This document shows, piece by piece, positions 1-9,339 of a stretch of 64,000 nucleotides of DNA (positions within the stretch are counted from its first letter, which is position 1; every line of letters starts with the position of its first letter). The stretch is from Cytophagales bacterium (GTDB lineage: Bacteria > Bacteroidota > Bacteroidia > Cytophagales > Spirosomataceae). The notes beneath the pieces were generated by a model. That model worked only from the letters and a program-made list of their open reading frames with translations, was not told the DNA's origin and ran no database searches. The position numbers and the translations under genes were made by a program. The DNA lies in contig JAAFJP010000023.1 in the NCBI GenBank assembly GCA_013298125.1, forward strand, positions 38,387-102,386, read 5' to 3'.

Positions 1-150
1 GATGACATCCATTGGTCAGACGAAATGCACGAGGCTTGGCAGTATATCCGAAACCATAAAGACCTAATGATTTCGATAGATTTATTTTATGTAGGATTAG
101 TATTTTTCAGGAAAAATCAGCCGAAACAGGGGTTTGTTTTGAGGTTCTGA
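1..150 (+). CDS. C-terminal end of a class I SAM-dependent methyltransferase (partial)
   Basis: An open frame runs from the window edge to a TGA at 148-150 and gives 49 residues. The segment begins DDIHWS, followed by an EAW...I element and an ISIDLF...GLVFFR strand pair ending in VLRF. I recognise this as the C-terminal part of Bacteroidota O-methyltransferase-like proteins, where the acidic DDIHWS follows a core strand of the Rossmann fold. The SAM-binding motif lies outside the window, so substrate and activity cannot be judged. The last codons and the stop fall in the word GTTCTGAG, which is also the repeat unit of the palindrome that follows. Confidence 0.6.
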   Translation, partial: DDIHWSDEMHEAWQYIRNHKDLMISIDLFYVGLVFFRKNQPKQGFVLRF

Positions 151-225
151 GTTTAGGGTTCTGTGTTCTGGGTACTGAGTTTTCTATAAGCATTTTTGAA
201 AAACTCAGTACCCAGAACTCAGAAC
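144..225. repeat. Palindromic repeat between convergent stop codons
   Basis: Arms at about 165-183 and 200-218 are perfect inverted copies (GTTCTGGGTACTGAGTTTT on the left). They are surrounded by further GTTCTGAG-like words. The element fills the gap between the TGA of the upstream gene and the TAA (complement) of the DUF4920 gene, so it probably acts as a two-way terminator. A related sequence lies at 14692-14764. Confidence 0.75.
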
Positions 226-668
226 TATTTAACTATGACTCCCGTTGCTACAAAACCAATGGCTTTTTCAGGTTGAGTGATTTTTGCGATTTCTTCTTTG
301 CTTTTACCACCATCTTCTGCATAATGCTTCAACATGGCAACTGAGGTAGTTTTTACCTTGGCAACGCCTTCAAAAACCACTGTTTTCCCCGCTATATCTT
401 TTGGAACAAAGAAACCGTAGTCCTTGAAAGTTACTCGCATCGTTTGACCGTCAGCGGTTTTTACTTTCATCCAACAGCCCGCAGCTTTGCATACTGACTC
501 AACCACGCCCGTAACTTTGGCAGGCATCTCTTCTTTGGTTTCTAATTTTGTAGCTAATTCCGTTGCAGGAATTGCTCCTTGCTCAGTGATTGCCTCACCG
601 TGGATGCTTTGAGCTTTTGTGGCTAATGATGCTACAATGAGCATGATGCCTAAGAATAGTTTTTTCAT
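225..668 (-). CDS. DUF4920 domain-containing secreted protein
   Basis: 147 residues. The N-terminus MKKLFLGIMLIVASLATKAQ is a Sec signal peptide with cleavage likely after the Ala-Gln region. The mature part fits DUF4920, a small periplasmic or surface OB-like domain common in Bacteroidota: a VTGVVESVCKAAGCWMKV block with two Cys, then MRVTFKDYGFFVP. The paired Cys could bind metal or form a disulfide; this is inference. The ATG overlaps the stop of the upstream nuclease gene by four bases (ATGA), so the two genes are probably co-transcribed. No function is known to me beyond the family name. Confidence 0.85.
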   Translation of the reverse strand: MKKLFLGIMLIVASLATKAQSIHGEAITEQGAIPATELATKLETKEEMPAKVTGVVESVCKAAGCWMKVKTADGQTMRVTFKDYGFFVPKDIAGKTVVFEGVAKVKTTSVAMLKHYAEDGGKSKEEIAKITQPEKAIGFVATGVIVK

Positions 669-1501
669 ATTTCGTTTGTTAAATGTTCTTTTCTAACTTC
701 ATTTACTTGTTCAATGGTAATATTTAGGGCTGTTGCAATTTGTTCATCTGTCAAAATTCCCAATTTTATCATACCCAAAATACTTAAAATTAATTGTTCT
801 TGTTTTCCTTCTTCAAAAGTAATACTCAGCACCTTTCTTTTACCAACATCAATCTTCGATTGTTCCCACTCGTCGGGAGAAATATTATCAAATTGAACTA
901 ACTCGGCGGCTCTTTTGATGCCTTCGTTATTAGTATTAATAGATGGATTATCAGGGTGATGAATACTCTCATAAATCAAATCAAGCCAATCTCTGTAATT
1001 TTCTGGGGTTGATTCATCTTTATAATTTGGATTCAAAAATATTAAATTATGTCCAAAAATATCCTGTTCAATTCCCTTCAAATTCTTTGGATTCAGCGAA
1101 GAAATTAACACTTCGTCTTCAACCACTCGCCCCGTTTTTTGATTATACTTATAACGAGAAGTCATTACCACAATTGTATAAACCGTTCTGTAAACAGAGT
1201 AATCTGAGGAGGTTCGTTGTTGTTCGGTAATGGCTTGCAAATGGTAATGTAAGAATCTATCGAAATTATGATCATATTCAACTTTCTGAATTTCAATAAT
1301 CAGTCTGTTAGTTGGGTCGTCTGCAAAAATGTCATACTTAAAGTTAACGTTGCCAACTTTTGGAACGAAAGCCTTTTCAGTCTCAATTGTAGTTGGTTCA
1401 ACATCAATACCTATAATATCCTTCACAAAAGCCTTAAAAACGATTCTGTCGGTAAAGGCTTTCTTGAAAAATACTTCGTTATCTAATCTTGCAATGGTCA
1501 T
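665..1501 (-). CDS. Rpn family PD-(D/E)XK nuclease / putative transposase
   Basis: 278 residues. This matches the Rpn/PDDEXK_2 family of recombination-promoting nucleases, once called transposase_31. Visible family features are the opening RLDNEVFFKKAF, a catalytic-type Asp in YDIFAD (D57) and the E-x-Q pair IEIQK (E70, Q72), followed by the RFLHYH helix. The C-terminus has the usual variable helical tail (ALNITIEQVNEVRKE). Such proteins cut DNA in vitro and raise RecA-independent recombination in E. coli, but they are not part of a recognisable transposon here. No terminal repeats flank the gene. It is translationally coupled to the DUF4920 gene. Confidence 0.85.
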   Translation of the reverse strand: MTIARLDNEVFFKKAFTDRIVFKAFVKDIIGIDVEPTTIETEKAFVPKVGNVNFKYDIFADDPTNRLIIEIQKVEYDHNFDRFLHYHLQAITEQQRTSSDYSVYRTVYTIVVMTSRYKYNQKTGRVVEDEVLISSLNPKNLKGIEQDIFGHNLIFLNPNYKDESTPENYRDWLDLIYESIHHPDNPSINTNNEGIKRAAELVQFDNISPDEWEQSKIDVGKRKVLSITFEEGKQEQLILSILGMIKLGILTDEQIATALNITIEQVNEVRKEHLTNEI

Positions 1502-1558
1502 TATTTAATAGTTTCAGGTACAAATTTAGTGGATTTTTAAACAAATTGCACTTGACAA

Positions 1559-4500
1559 TCAATTAATTACCTCAATCCAACCCTTACATTCCGCCCCTTG
1601 CAACGTTTTAAGAAAGTAGTAGTATGTTCCCGATGGAATGTCTTTACCCCAATCGTTTTTATACTCTGTTGTTTTCAGCATAGCTTGCCCCCAACGATTC
1701 TGAATTTCGAGGCTTTGGAGCTTTGTTCCTACCACAAAAAAATCATTCTTGCCATCTCCATTGGGCGTAACAACGTTAGGCGGAGTAGCTGGTTTTTCTA
1801 ATTCCAAGGTTTTTGATTCTGTCAATAAACAATCGCCTTTGTAGGATTTTAAGGTTATCGTATATTTTCCACCTTCTGGATATGACAGCGGTTCAGGCTT
1901 TTGTGTTACCAAACTATCACCCTTGCCAGTTAGCCAAACGAAACGAGTCGCATTTTTCGTATTATTCTGTAATGTTACCAAAGTTGGCTTACCACAGTCC
2001 TCTGACAATACATACGAAAAGTCTGGTTTGAAGGACTCATCAATCCCAATATTTATGGTTCTTTGAGCTTTACAACCTGTTTTTTCATCAACCACATTTA
2101 CCGTAAAACTCGCTGGTTTTGTGATAGTTACTGAGATTTTTGCATTAGTCGAATCAATCACAGACAAAGTTCCTTTCCAAAAATATTTTGTACCTCCCGA
2201 AGCAAAAAGTTGTATGGTTTTATTTCTACAAACACTCGTATCATTACTCACTTTGGCGTTGGCTTCTTCTAATTTTACAGTAACAGTTTTAGTAGTTTTA
2301 CAACCTAAACTATTGGTTATTTCTACTGAATAAGACGTTGGTTTACTGATAGTTACAATTGGATTTGGGATATTAGTAGCATTCAGCCCTGCCGCTGGTG
2401 ACCATGAATATTTGTTACCTCCTTCGGCTAATAATTGGACAGTTTTTCCATCGCAACCACTGACGGTTTCAGGGGCGAGTTTGAAATTTGTTTCTATTAC
2501 TTTTATGACCTTTTTAACCTGTTCTTCACGTTTGCACGAGAGTAAATTTGTGCCTTTCAATGTGATGGTGTAAATTCCAGGTTTGGTAAAAGTAAATTCT
2601 TCTGTACCTGCGGTTGAGTTTTTTTCTCCTCCCAAATTCCATGCAATCGTTTTAGCCCCATCGCTTGTATCTTGAAAATTAACCTTGAAAGGCGAACACC
2701 CCACAAGCGTATCTGGCGAACTACTCGGAGACTTTTTAGTTCCATCCAAAGCATCAAAACTCACTTTGAGATTATCGACATCAAATTTGAAGGCGGCATT
2801 GTTACAATTGACCGAAGGATTGGTGCGTGACCAAGCGTTTGGTGTAACTGGAAAACTGGATGGTGATGCCGCACGATTGCACGAACAGGCTGAATGATAA
2901 ATAAAACCCTGTTTGTCAAAACGGCAAGTTCCACCGTCCACGTGGTCGCCAGCCCCGTTTGGAACGGTATTATTTCCCCCAAAAAAAGTGGCATAAAGCA
3001 ATGATTTTGAGCCTTTTTCGATTAATGCCAAATAAAAATTATTGCCGTCGGTGGTAGTTCTGAAAGCGTCGGGTGTAACGGGCATTCCCGTCGTGTTGAC
3101 ATTGGGGGCGTTGGTGATGGAATTATTGGTTTTGCCACCCCAACCTGCAATGTAGATATTCCCACATTCATTCACCAAAAAGGCAGTTGGTACAATATCG
3201 GGCGAGCCTTTGCCCGTTCCGATGGTTGTTGAAAAATTTGTTTTTGTCAGAGTTTTATCCAATGAATGAATAAATTGACCACTTCTTGGGTTTGAATATG
3301 AAGCATTGAGGATTGGATAATTGCCCAAAGTAAGACCATAAACATAAACGTTTTCGTCTTTATCAATGTCTAATAATTGAGCTAAATCCAGATTGGCAGT
3401 GCCTAAATACGTTCCGTTGATTTCGGTAGGGATAAAACTTTTGGTAATATCTCTCGTGAATCTCATAATAAAAGCATCCGTTCCGCCATTATTTTTGGTT
3501 TGTAAGGTTTGAGAAAAAGGTAAATCTGAGCTTTCAGTAGCCCCACAAATATAGACTGTACCTGTTTTGCCCACTTTCAAAGATAGAGCGGCATCATAGC
3601 CATTGCCACCCAACAAGGAACTCCAAAGCATTTTTGACAAATCTGGATTTAAGTTGCAAATAACGCCATCACTCACACCCGTCCTGTTGATTTTATTACC
3701 CCCAACTATCGGAAAATCAGGCGAATCCGTTACTGAGGAGATATACACATTGTCTTGTTCGTCTATCACAATTTCCCCTCTGAATTCATCTCCATAATTC
3801 AAAACGCCCAAGTTCAATCCATCATTTCCGATACCTCCGATAAAAGTAGAAGCCAACAGTTTTGAACCATCTGAACTCAATTTTGCTACAAAAATATCTG
3901 AGCCTTGACTAAATAATTGTCCAGAAGTAGGGTCAACGGCAGTACCTCTATTAAAAGTTTGGTCAAAAGCGTTAGACGTTGTAGGAAAATTAGGAGAAGA
4001 TGTTGTTCCAAAAATCAGCAACTCACCTTTTGAATTAACGATCAAACTATGTGGAATGTCAGCGTTTACACCTCCTAAATAACTGGCATACAGTAACTTA
4101 GAGCCATCGGGACTAAACTTCATAATAGCAACATCCCAAAACCCTCCGTGAGTAATTTGGTAAGCACCTGTGGTTACAGGAAATTTACTTGGATTGGGTA
4201 CTGAACTCAATGATGACCCGCCCGCATACAAATTCCCTTCTGCATCATATGTAGCGGTATGTCCCCAGTTGTCGGTAGTTGAGCCAGAATACGTTGAGAA
4301 TATTAATTTGGGGTCAATGGTGAGGGTTTTATTTGAATCATAATTTTCTGGAAATGAAAAGGTTACGATATTTTTATTGATTTTGAAATTACTTTTAACC
4401 TCCGCAAAACCTTGTCTTGATTTTTTACTGATAATGTTTTCTGAGAAAGAATAAGGCTTCATTTCGATAATATCGGCGAGAGAAGTTTTTACCTTCAAAT

Positions 4501-5035
4501 GCCCATTTTCCAAAGTCATTTCGTCTGCCCCTTCGTATCGCATTTTTATTTGTTCCGTCGAAATTTTAGGAGCTACAATAAACTCATATTTCATGGCATT
4601 TTCAGTGGAATAAAGCCTCAAATCAATGCCTTTATAGATATTTTTCAGTAAAATTTCACCAAAAGATTTCACCCCAACCGACCATTTTGTGGGGTCATTT
4701 CCGTAAAAATAATTCTGAGATTCAGGGATATTATTATTTGTTTCAACCGTAAAATCAGTATTTGCTCCGTCAAAAATTACATCCAAACCGTGAGCATTCA
4801 AGGGCTTTTTCTCCTCTTTTTGCTTACTATGTTTCATTTCGTACAAGGCATTATTATCCAAGAAAACATAGTGTAGCCTATCCTCCCGAATCTGCAAAAC
4901 ACCCCCAGGAATATGAGCCAAAAACTTTATTTCCTTTTCCCATTGCCCTTTATTTTCGATAAAACGTACGGGAGGGACATCGGATAATGCTTTGAAATTG
5001 AGGAGGATGAGTAATAATAGGAAGATATTTTTCAT
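1559..5035 (-). CDS. SBBP/PKD-repeat surface protein with type-B T9SS sorting domain
   Basis: 1158 residues. A short signal peptide (MKNIFLLLLILLNFKALS) is followed by a domain opening VRFIENKGQWEKEIKF, the usual N-terminal module of Bacteroidota SBBP-repeat proteins. Residues of about 250-750 hold beta-propeller-like SBBP repeats with recurrent LLYASYLGG and DAFIMRF motifs. About residues 780-1080 are PKD/Ig-like domains (for example CSPFKVNFQDTS and GIYTITLKG). The last 75 residues (PNVVTPNGDGKNDFF, QNRWG, SGTYYYFLK) are the gliding-motility-associated C-terminal domain, a type-B T9SS signal. The protein should be exported by T9SS and stay on or leave the surface; the ligand is unknown. PorQ is encoded about 11 kb away. 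Confidence 0.9.
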   Translation of the reverse strand: MKNIFLLLLILLNFKALSDVPPVRFIENKGQWEKEIKFLAHIPGGVLQIREDRLHYVFLDNNALYEMKHSKQKEEKKPLNAHGLDVIFDGANTDFTVETNNNIPESQNYFYGNDPTKWSVGVKSFGEILLKNIYKGIDLRLYSTENAMKYEFIVAPKISTEQIKMRYEGADEMTLENGHLKVKTSLADIIEMKPYSFSENIISKKSRQGFAEVKSNFKINKNIVTFSFPENYDSNKTLTIDPKLIFSTYSGSTTDNWGHTATYDAEGNLYAGGSSLSSVPNPSKFPVTTGAYQITHGGFWDVAIMKFSPDGSKLLYASYLGGVNADIPHSLIVNSKGELLIFGTTSSPNFPTTSNAFDQTFNRGTAVDPTSGQLFSQGSDIFVAKLSSDGSKLLASTFIGGIGNDGLNLGVLNYGDEFRGEIVIDEQDNVYISSVTDSPDFPIVGGNKINRTGVSDGVICNLNPDLSKMLWSSLLGGNGYDAALSLKVGKTGTVYICGATESSDLPFSQTLQTKNNGGTDAFIMRFTRDITKSFIPTEINGTYLGTANLDLAQLLDIDKDENVYVYGLTLGNYPILNASYSNPRSGQFIHSLDKTLTKTNFSTTIGTGKGSPDIVPTAFLVNECGNIYIAGWGGKTNNSITNAPNVNTTGMPVTPDAFRTTTDGNNFYLALIEKGSKSLLYATFFGGNNTVPNGAGDHVDGGTCRFDKQGFIYHSACSCNRAASPSSFPVTPNAWSRTNPSVNCNNAAFKFDVDNLKVSFDALDGTKKSPSSSPDTLVGCSPFKVNFQDTSDGAKTIAWNLGGEKNSTAGTEEFTFTKPGIYTITLKGTNLLSCKREEQVKKVIKVIETNFKLAPETVSGCDGKTVQLLAEGGNKYSWSPAAGLNATNIPNPIVTISKPTSYSVEITNSLGCKTTKTVTVKLEEANAKVSNDTSVCRNKTIQLFASGGTKYFWKGTLSVIDSTNAKISVTITKPASFTVNVVDEKTGCKAQRTINIGIDESFKPDFSYVLSEDCGKPTLVTLQNNTKNATRFVWLTGKGDSLVTQKPEPLSYPEGGKYTITLKSYKGDCLLTESKTLELEKPATPPNVVTPNGDGKNDFFVVGTKLQSLEIQNRWGQAMLKTTEYKNDWGKDIPSGTYYYFLKTLQGAECKGWIEVIN

Positions 5036-5105
5036 TAGTAAATTTTCAAATTGGAAAAAGAAGGTGCAATTTACTTTTTATTGGAGGAATAGCAAAGTCA
5101 TTTTC

Positions 5106-7313
5106 TCAATCCTCCATCAAATCCCCCAAAATCTTCTGAGCCGCCACAGAAATCACCGTTCCAGGTCCAAAAATACCTGATACTCCTGCATCAAACAAAA
5201 ACTGATAATCTTGGGCAGGAATTACTCCACCCGCAATGACCATAATATCTTCACGACCTTGTTTTTTGAGTTCTTCAATCAACTGAGGCACAAGGGTTTT
5301 GTGTCCCGCCGCTAAGCTGGACGCACCCACTACGTGAACATCGTTTTCAACGGCTTGTTTTGCGACCTCTTCAGGCGTTTGGAAAAGTGGCGTAATGTCC
5401 ACATCAAAACCCAAATCAGCAAAACTGGTGGCGATAACTTTTGCCCCACGGTCATGCCCGTCTTGCCCCATTTTGGCAACCATAATTCTGGGTCTGCGAC
5501 CTTCCTGTTTCGCAAACTCATCTGCCATTTCTCTGGCAATTCTGAAATTCTCGTCGTCTGTCACTTCTGCTGAATAAACTCCTGATATTGAACGAATTAC
5601 GGCTTTATGTCGCCCGTAAACTTTTTCTAAGGCAAAAGAAATTTCTCCCAAAGTTGCCCTTAATCTTGCAGCTTCAACGGCTAATGCGAGGAGATTAGCC
5701 CCCTCCGCCCCCAGTTGGGGAACTTTCTCGCTGTAAACTTCGTCCGAAATATCAGACTCGAAATCTCCCCCTCTGGGGGCAGGGGGGGCTATTGCTGCTT
5801 CCGTAATTTTCTCTAAAATTGCCTGAACGGCTATTTCATCCCTTTCCGCTTTAATTTTATCCAATCTTTCAATCTGAGAAATTCTAACCGCCTGATTATC
5901 AACATCTCTGACTTCTATTTCTGTTTGTTCTTTAATCTTAAATTTATTCAAACCCACAATTACATCTTTGCCCGAATCAATCCTTGCTTGTTTTCTGGCA
6001 GCCGCCTCTTCAATTCTCATTTTGGGCAAACCCGTTTCGATTGCCTTTGCCATGCCACCCAATTCTTCCACTTCTTCAATCAACGCCCACGTCTTTTTGG
6101 CGAGTTCCATCGTCAAATATTCTACATAATACGAACCTCCCCAAGGGTCAATGGCTTTCGTAATTTGGGTTTCGTGTTGTAAATATAACTGTGTATTTCG
6201 AGCAATCCGTGCGGAGAAATCAGTTGGCAAAGCAATGGCTTCATCCAAAGAATTCGTATGCAAACTTTGCGTATGTCCCAAAGCCGCCGCCATCGCCTCA
6301 ATCATAGTTCTGGCAACGTTATTGAATGGGTCTTGTTCAGTCAATGACCAACCCGAAGTCTGGCAGTGCGTCCTCAGCATCAAGGACTTATCTTTTTTAG
6401 GGTTAAATTTCTTGACAATCTTTGCCCACAACATTCTACCCGCTCGCATCTTAGCAATTTCCATAAAATGATTCATTCCTATTGCCCAAAAGAAGGATAA
6501 TCTCGGAGCAAAATTATCAATATCCAAACCCGCATTTACGCCTGTACGAAGGTATTCGAGTCCATCCGCAAGCGTGTAAGCTAATTCCAAATCTGCGGTT
6601 GCCCCTGCCTCTTGCATATGATAACCCGAAATTGAAATCGAATTAAATTTGGGCATATTTTGAGCGGTATATTCAAAAATATCCGCAATGATTCGCATCG
6701 AAGGCAATGGTGGGTAAATGTAGGTATTCCGAACCATAAATTCCTTCAAAATATCGTTCTGAATCGTACCAGAAAGTTTTTCAGGAGAAACTCCTTGCTC
6801 TTCGGCAGCCACTATATAAAACGCCATGATGGGCAAAACAGCCCCGTTCATGGTCATAGAAACCGACATCTCATCCAAAGGAATTTGGTCGAACAATATC
6901 TTCATATCTTCCACCGAATCAATCGCAACGCCCGCCTTACCCACATCTCCTTGTACACGTGGGTGGTCGGAGTCATATCCACGGTGCGTAGCCAAATCAA
7001 AAGCCACCGAAAGTCCTTTTTGACCACCCGCTAAGTTTTTTCGATAAAAAGCATTGGACTCCTCAGCCGTCGAAAACCCAGCATATTGACGAATCGTCCA
7101 AGGATTTTGCAAATACATAGTCGAATATGGACCTCGAAGATAAGGAGGCAGCCCCGCCGCAAAATGGAGATGCTCAGCATTCGCCAAATCTTCTTTGGTA
7201 AAATATGACTTAACGTATATACCCTCCGCCGAACGCCAAGGTTTACTTTCTGATTTATCTATTTGATTTTCAGAAGGTTGATTTAGATTTATGTTAGATA
7301 AATTTGGTTTCAT
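5106..7313 (-). CDS. mutB: Methylmalonyl-CoA mutase large (catalytic, B12-binding) subunit
   Basis: 735 residues. The enzyme interconverts methylmalonyl-CoA and succinyl-CoA with adenosylcobalamin, in the propionate and branched-chain catabolic route. The TIM-barrel half includes [27 protein letters not shown] and [13 protein letters not shown]. The C-terminal cobalamin domain carries DGHDRG at 618-623, with the lower-ligand His at 620, and a GGVIPAQDY loop. Residues 508-539 are an insertion encoded by a GC-rich palindrome (separate entry); the linker resumes with [20 protein letters not shown], typical of the family. Active-site elements are intact, so the enzyme is probably functional. It follows mutA after a 310-base spacer full of palindromes. 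Confidence 0.95.
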   Translation of the reverse strand: MKPNLSNINLNQPSENQIDKSESKPWRSAEGIYVKSYFTKEDLANAEHLHFAAGLPPYLRGPYSTMYLQNPWTIRQYAGFSTAEESNAFYRKNLAGGQKGLSVAFDLATHRGYDSDHPRVQGDVGKAGVAIDSVEDMKILFDQIPLDEMSVSMTMNGAVLPIMAFYIVAAEEQGVSPEKLSGTIQNDILKEFMVRNTYIYPPLPSMRIIADIFEYTAQNMPKFNSISISGYHMQEAGATADLELAYTLADGLEYLRTGVNAGLDIDNFAPRLSFFWAIGMNHFMEIAKMRAGRMLWAKIVKKFNPKKDKSLMLRTHCQTSGWSLTEQDPFNNVARTMIEAMAAALGHTQSLHTNSLDEAIALPTDFSARIARNTQLYLQHETQITKAIDPWGGSYYVEYLTMELAKKTWALIEEVEELGGMAKAIETGLPKMRIEEAAARKQARIDSGKDVIVGLNKFKIKEQTEIEVRDVDNQAVRISQIERLDKIKAERDEIAVQAILEKITEAAIAPPAPRGGDFESDISDEVYSEKVPQLGAEGANLLALAVEAARLRATLGEISFALEKVYGRHKAVIRSISGVYSAEVTDDENFRIAREMADEFAKQEGRRPRIMVAKMGQDGHDRGAKVIATSFADLGFDVDITPLFQTPEEVAKQAVENDVHVVGASSLAAGHKTLVPQLIEELKKQGREDIMVIAGGVIPAQDYQFLFDAGVSGIFGPGTVISVAAQKILGDLMED
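5696..5791. repeat. GC-rich palindromic element inserted in frame in mutB
   Basis: The left arm starts TAGCCCCCTCCGCCCCCAG at 5696. The right arm reads the same on the other strand, with small mismatches, and ends at 5791. The span is 96 bases, exactly 32 codons (I508 to A539 of the mutase), with no frame disruption and no stop. It lies in the linker between the substrate barrel and the cobalamin domain. The base composition (runs of C and G) is strongly unlike the surrounding gene. Confidence 0.8.
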
Positions 7314-7340
7314 ATTTAAGGAAAAATTATCTGGGTGATA

Positions 7341-7606
7341 CTGTCTGAATCAGGATTTACAGGATTTATGGAATTTCAAGATTATTATATTATTCAATGA
7401 GTTATCTCTACTTCCCGAAAGTTATTTTTACTTTCGGGAAGTTCCATCAAGGCAGATTTTGTATTCTTGTTTAGTATGGTAAAATAGGACTAAGTAGTTT
7501 TCAACTTCCCGAAAGTAGAAATAACTTTCGGGAGGTTTACTCCCAATTTCCAGTAAAATTTTTAATCCAAAAAATCCTTTAATCCAAAGAATCCAAGTTC
7601 AGACAG
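7341..7606. repeat. Nested palindromes in the mutA-mutB spacer
   Basis: The outer arms run from CTGTCTGAATCAGGATT at 7341 to its imperfect complement ending at 7606 (ATCCAAGTTCAGACAG). Inside are two short hairpins of one family: 7411-7441 (CTTCCCGAAAGT, 7-base loop, exact complement) and 7503-7536 (same stem with one mismatch). The outer family recurs at 14363-14464. The arrangement suggests a second element inserted into, or amplified within, the first. The 7314-7623 gap holds no ORF. Confidence 0.75.
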
Positions 7607-7623
7607 AATAACAGACAAATAAT

Positions 7624-9018
7624 TTATTTTTCAAAAACAGATGACAATCTTAAATCGGTCAATAATTCAAAACCTAAATCAGAAGTTTGACTTTCGGTAT
7701 TTTTAGTATTCAAAATAGGCGTTTCATCATTTCTAAATTTATTAACTCCAATCATAATCCTTTCTGATTTTAAAAGAGCTTCTTGTGATTTATGAAAATT
7801 CTTTTTCATTTCATTTTGAATAAAATTTTGCTCAAAAGCCTTGATAATTCCACCCATATTCTCCACTTCTGCTAACAATTTCAAGGATTCTTCTGCCAAT
7901 TTAAAAGTTAGATTTTCGATAAAATAACTTCCTGCCGAAGGGTCAATGACTTTATCCAAATAGGCTTCTTCTTTCAAAATCGTTGAGATATTTCTGGAAA
8001 TCCTACGACTAAATTCGTCAGATTCTTGATAAGTTTCATCAAAAGCACAGATACTCAGAGCGTTACAACCTCCAATGATGGCTGACATCGCCTCGGTGGT
8101 TGCACGCAAAAGATTTGTATGAGGCGATAACGATGAATTATAAAAAGATGAGGTTATACAATGAATCGAGATGTCTGGAATATCATTTTCATTCATCCCG
8201 TAACCTTCCACTAAAATTTGTCTCCAAAGCAATTTTAAAGCCCTAATTTTAGCAATTTCTCCAAAGTAATTTGTACCAACCGAAATAGTAAATTCTACTT
8301 TTTGTACAATATCGTGCAGAAGAATATTTTGTTCCGTTAGTTTGTCGATTGTCTCAATCGCAGAAGCAAGCGTATAGGCTAATTCCTGAGCATTATTTGC
8401 CCCAAAATTATGGAAACATTGACTACTAATATTGACACAGCCATACGACTTGTATTTTTGTACTTTTCTAAGAATATTTGCTAACTCGTTCCAATCATCT
8501 ATACTATTGTTTCCTGTCCTAAAATACCTTCCGAGTATATTTGTATCAATACCCCCTTTCCAGTCGTAAGGAGCTATTTTTTGTAACTCATTTATCAAAA
8601 ATAAGCCGTCATTTTCTACCTTTAAAAAAAAAGGTGTGTCAGACATTTTGATATTCCTTAACAATTCCTTAATTTCGATTTCTCTTATCAACACGCCACT
8701 AATATCAATCAAAAAAGAATCACCACCAGAGTTTAATGTATTGATAATCAATTGGTTATACTCTTTTTCCGACTTAAATCTTATTATTTCTCGATTACTC
8801 CAAGACTTTGTAACTGCCTGAATTTGAGATTGTTGAATCAAATTTACAGGTAAATTTTCCAAGTCTTCGAGACTGTAATATGAACCAATGCTAAAATTTT
8901 CAGCATTCGTCCAATTTAAGGTTTCTTGAAAATCTTTACCTTTTAAGTCTTTAATAACCTGTTGTTTCCAGTCGTTTTTTGATGGTGAAACAAATTCGTC
9001 GAAAAGTTTATTTTTCAT
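7624..9018 (-). CDS. mutA: Methylmalonyl-CoA mutase small subunit, short form without B12 domain
   Basis: 464 residues. It is homologous to the barrel half of mutB (for example SQCFHNFGANNAQELAYTLA and DPSAGSYFIENLTFKLAEE). It ends soon after the VNKF segment, so it lacks a cobalamin-binding domain. Such short beta subunits are usual in Cytophagia and Flavobacteriia and serve a structural role in the alpha-beta dimer. It opens the pair and is read before mutB on the same strand. A good promoter match lies 30-70 bases upstream. The N-terminus MKNKLFDEFVSPSKNDWKQQV is typical, which supports the start. Confidence 0.92.
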   Translation of the reverse strand: MKNKLFDEFVSPSKNDWKQQVIKDLKGKDFQETLNWTNAENFSIGSYYSLEDLENLPVNLIQQSQIQAVTKSWSNREIIRFKSEKEYNQLIINTLNSGGDSFLIDISGVLIREIEIKELLRNIKMSDTPFFLKVENDGLFLINELQKIAPYDWKGGIDTNILGRYFRTGNNSIDDWNELANILRKVQKYKSYGCVNISSQCFHNFGANNAQELAYTLASAIETIDKLTEQNILLHDIVQKVEFTISVGTNYFGEIAKIRALKLLWRQILVEGYGMNENDIPDISIHCITSSFYNSSLSPHTNLLRATTEAMSAIIGGCNALSICAFDETYQESDEFSRRISRNISTILKEEAYLDKVIDPSAGSYFIENLTFKLAEESLKLLAEVENMGGIIKAFEQNFIQNEMKKNFHKSQEALLKSERIMIGVNKFRNDETPILNTKNTESQTSDLGFELLTDLRLSSVFEK

Positions 9019-9056
9019 ATACGAAGAAATAATTAATTTAATTTTTCAAAGTTAAT

Positions 9057-9088
9057 CAAATTTATGAAATTAGATTTTTTTTGACAAA
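9057..9088 (-). promoter_or_regulatory. Bacteroidota-type promoter of mutA
   Basis: On the minus strand there is a TTTG at 9088-9085, then 20 bases, then TAAATTTG at 9064-9057. This fits the -33 TTTG / -7 TAnnTTTG consensus of Bacteroidota sigma-ABfr promoters. A second -7 match (TAACTTTG) overlaps at 9054-9047. Transcription would start near 9050, about 30 bases before the mutA ATG. Confidence 0.5.
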
Positions 9089-9219
9089 TATTAGCTTAAA
9101 GTTACCAATATCCTCCTTACTGTTGTATTATTCTAAGAAGTATTAAAAAAGTTAAAAATTGACTTTCCTTATTTTGACAAAAACGATAAAAAAACATTTT
9201 TTTGACCACAAAAAAATGC

Positions 9220-9227
9220 TATTTTTG
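9220..9227 (+). promoter_or_regulatory. Possible -7 box of the dnaA promoter
   Basis: TATTTTTG matches TAnnTTTG. The nearest upstream TTTG (9201-9204) is only 15 bases away, shorter than the usual spacing of about 20, so the call is weak. It would give a leader of about 100 bases before the dnaA ATG. Confidence 0.3.
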
Positions 9228-9339
9228 TCATCCGTTGGAAAGTAAATATCTGTATTTTTTCTCAATAAGTCGCCAATGAATTGAGTATCAGATATTTAAA
9301 CCACTTACTTGTCCAATACCGCCAATTTTAGAAGATACC

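Larger units (their letters stand above)
9019..9339. other. Divergent mutA-dnaA intergenic region
   Basis: This 321-base AT-rich region separates mutA and dnaA. It holds the mutA promoter and a weaker dnaA-facing box. I looked for TTATCCACA-like DnaA boxes and found none, so I do not call a replication origin here despite the neighbouring dnaA. Confidence 0.5.

Noticed and set aside
665..1501. Insertion sequence around the Rpn-type gene
   Set aside because: The family was once named transposase, but no terminal inverted repeats or target duplication flank the gene, and it is translationally coupled to its neighbour.
9019..9339. Possible replication origin next to dnaA
   Set aside because: No TTATCCACA-like DnaA boxes or clustered repeats are seen here or just after dnaA. 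In Bacteroidota dnaA location does not prove the origin. GC-skew over the genome would decide.
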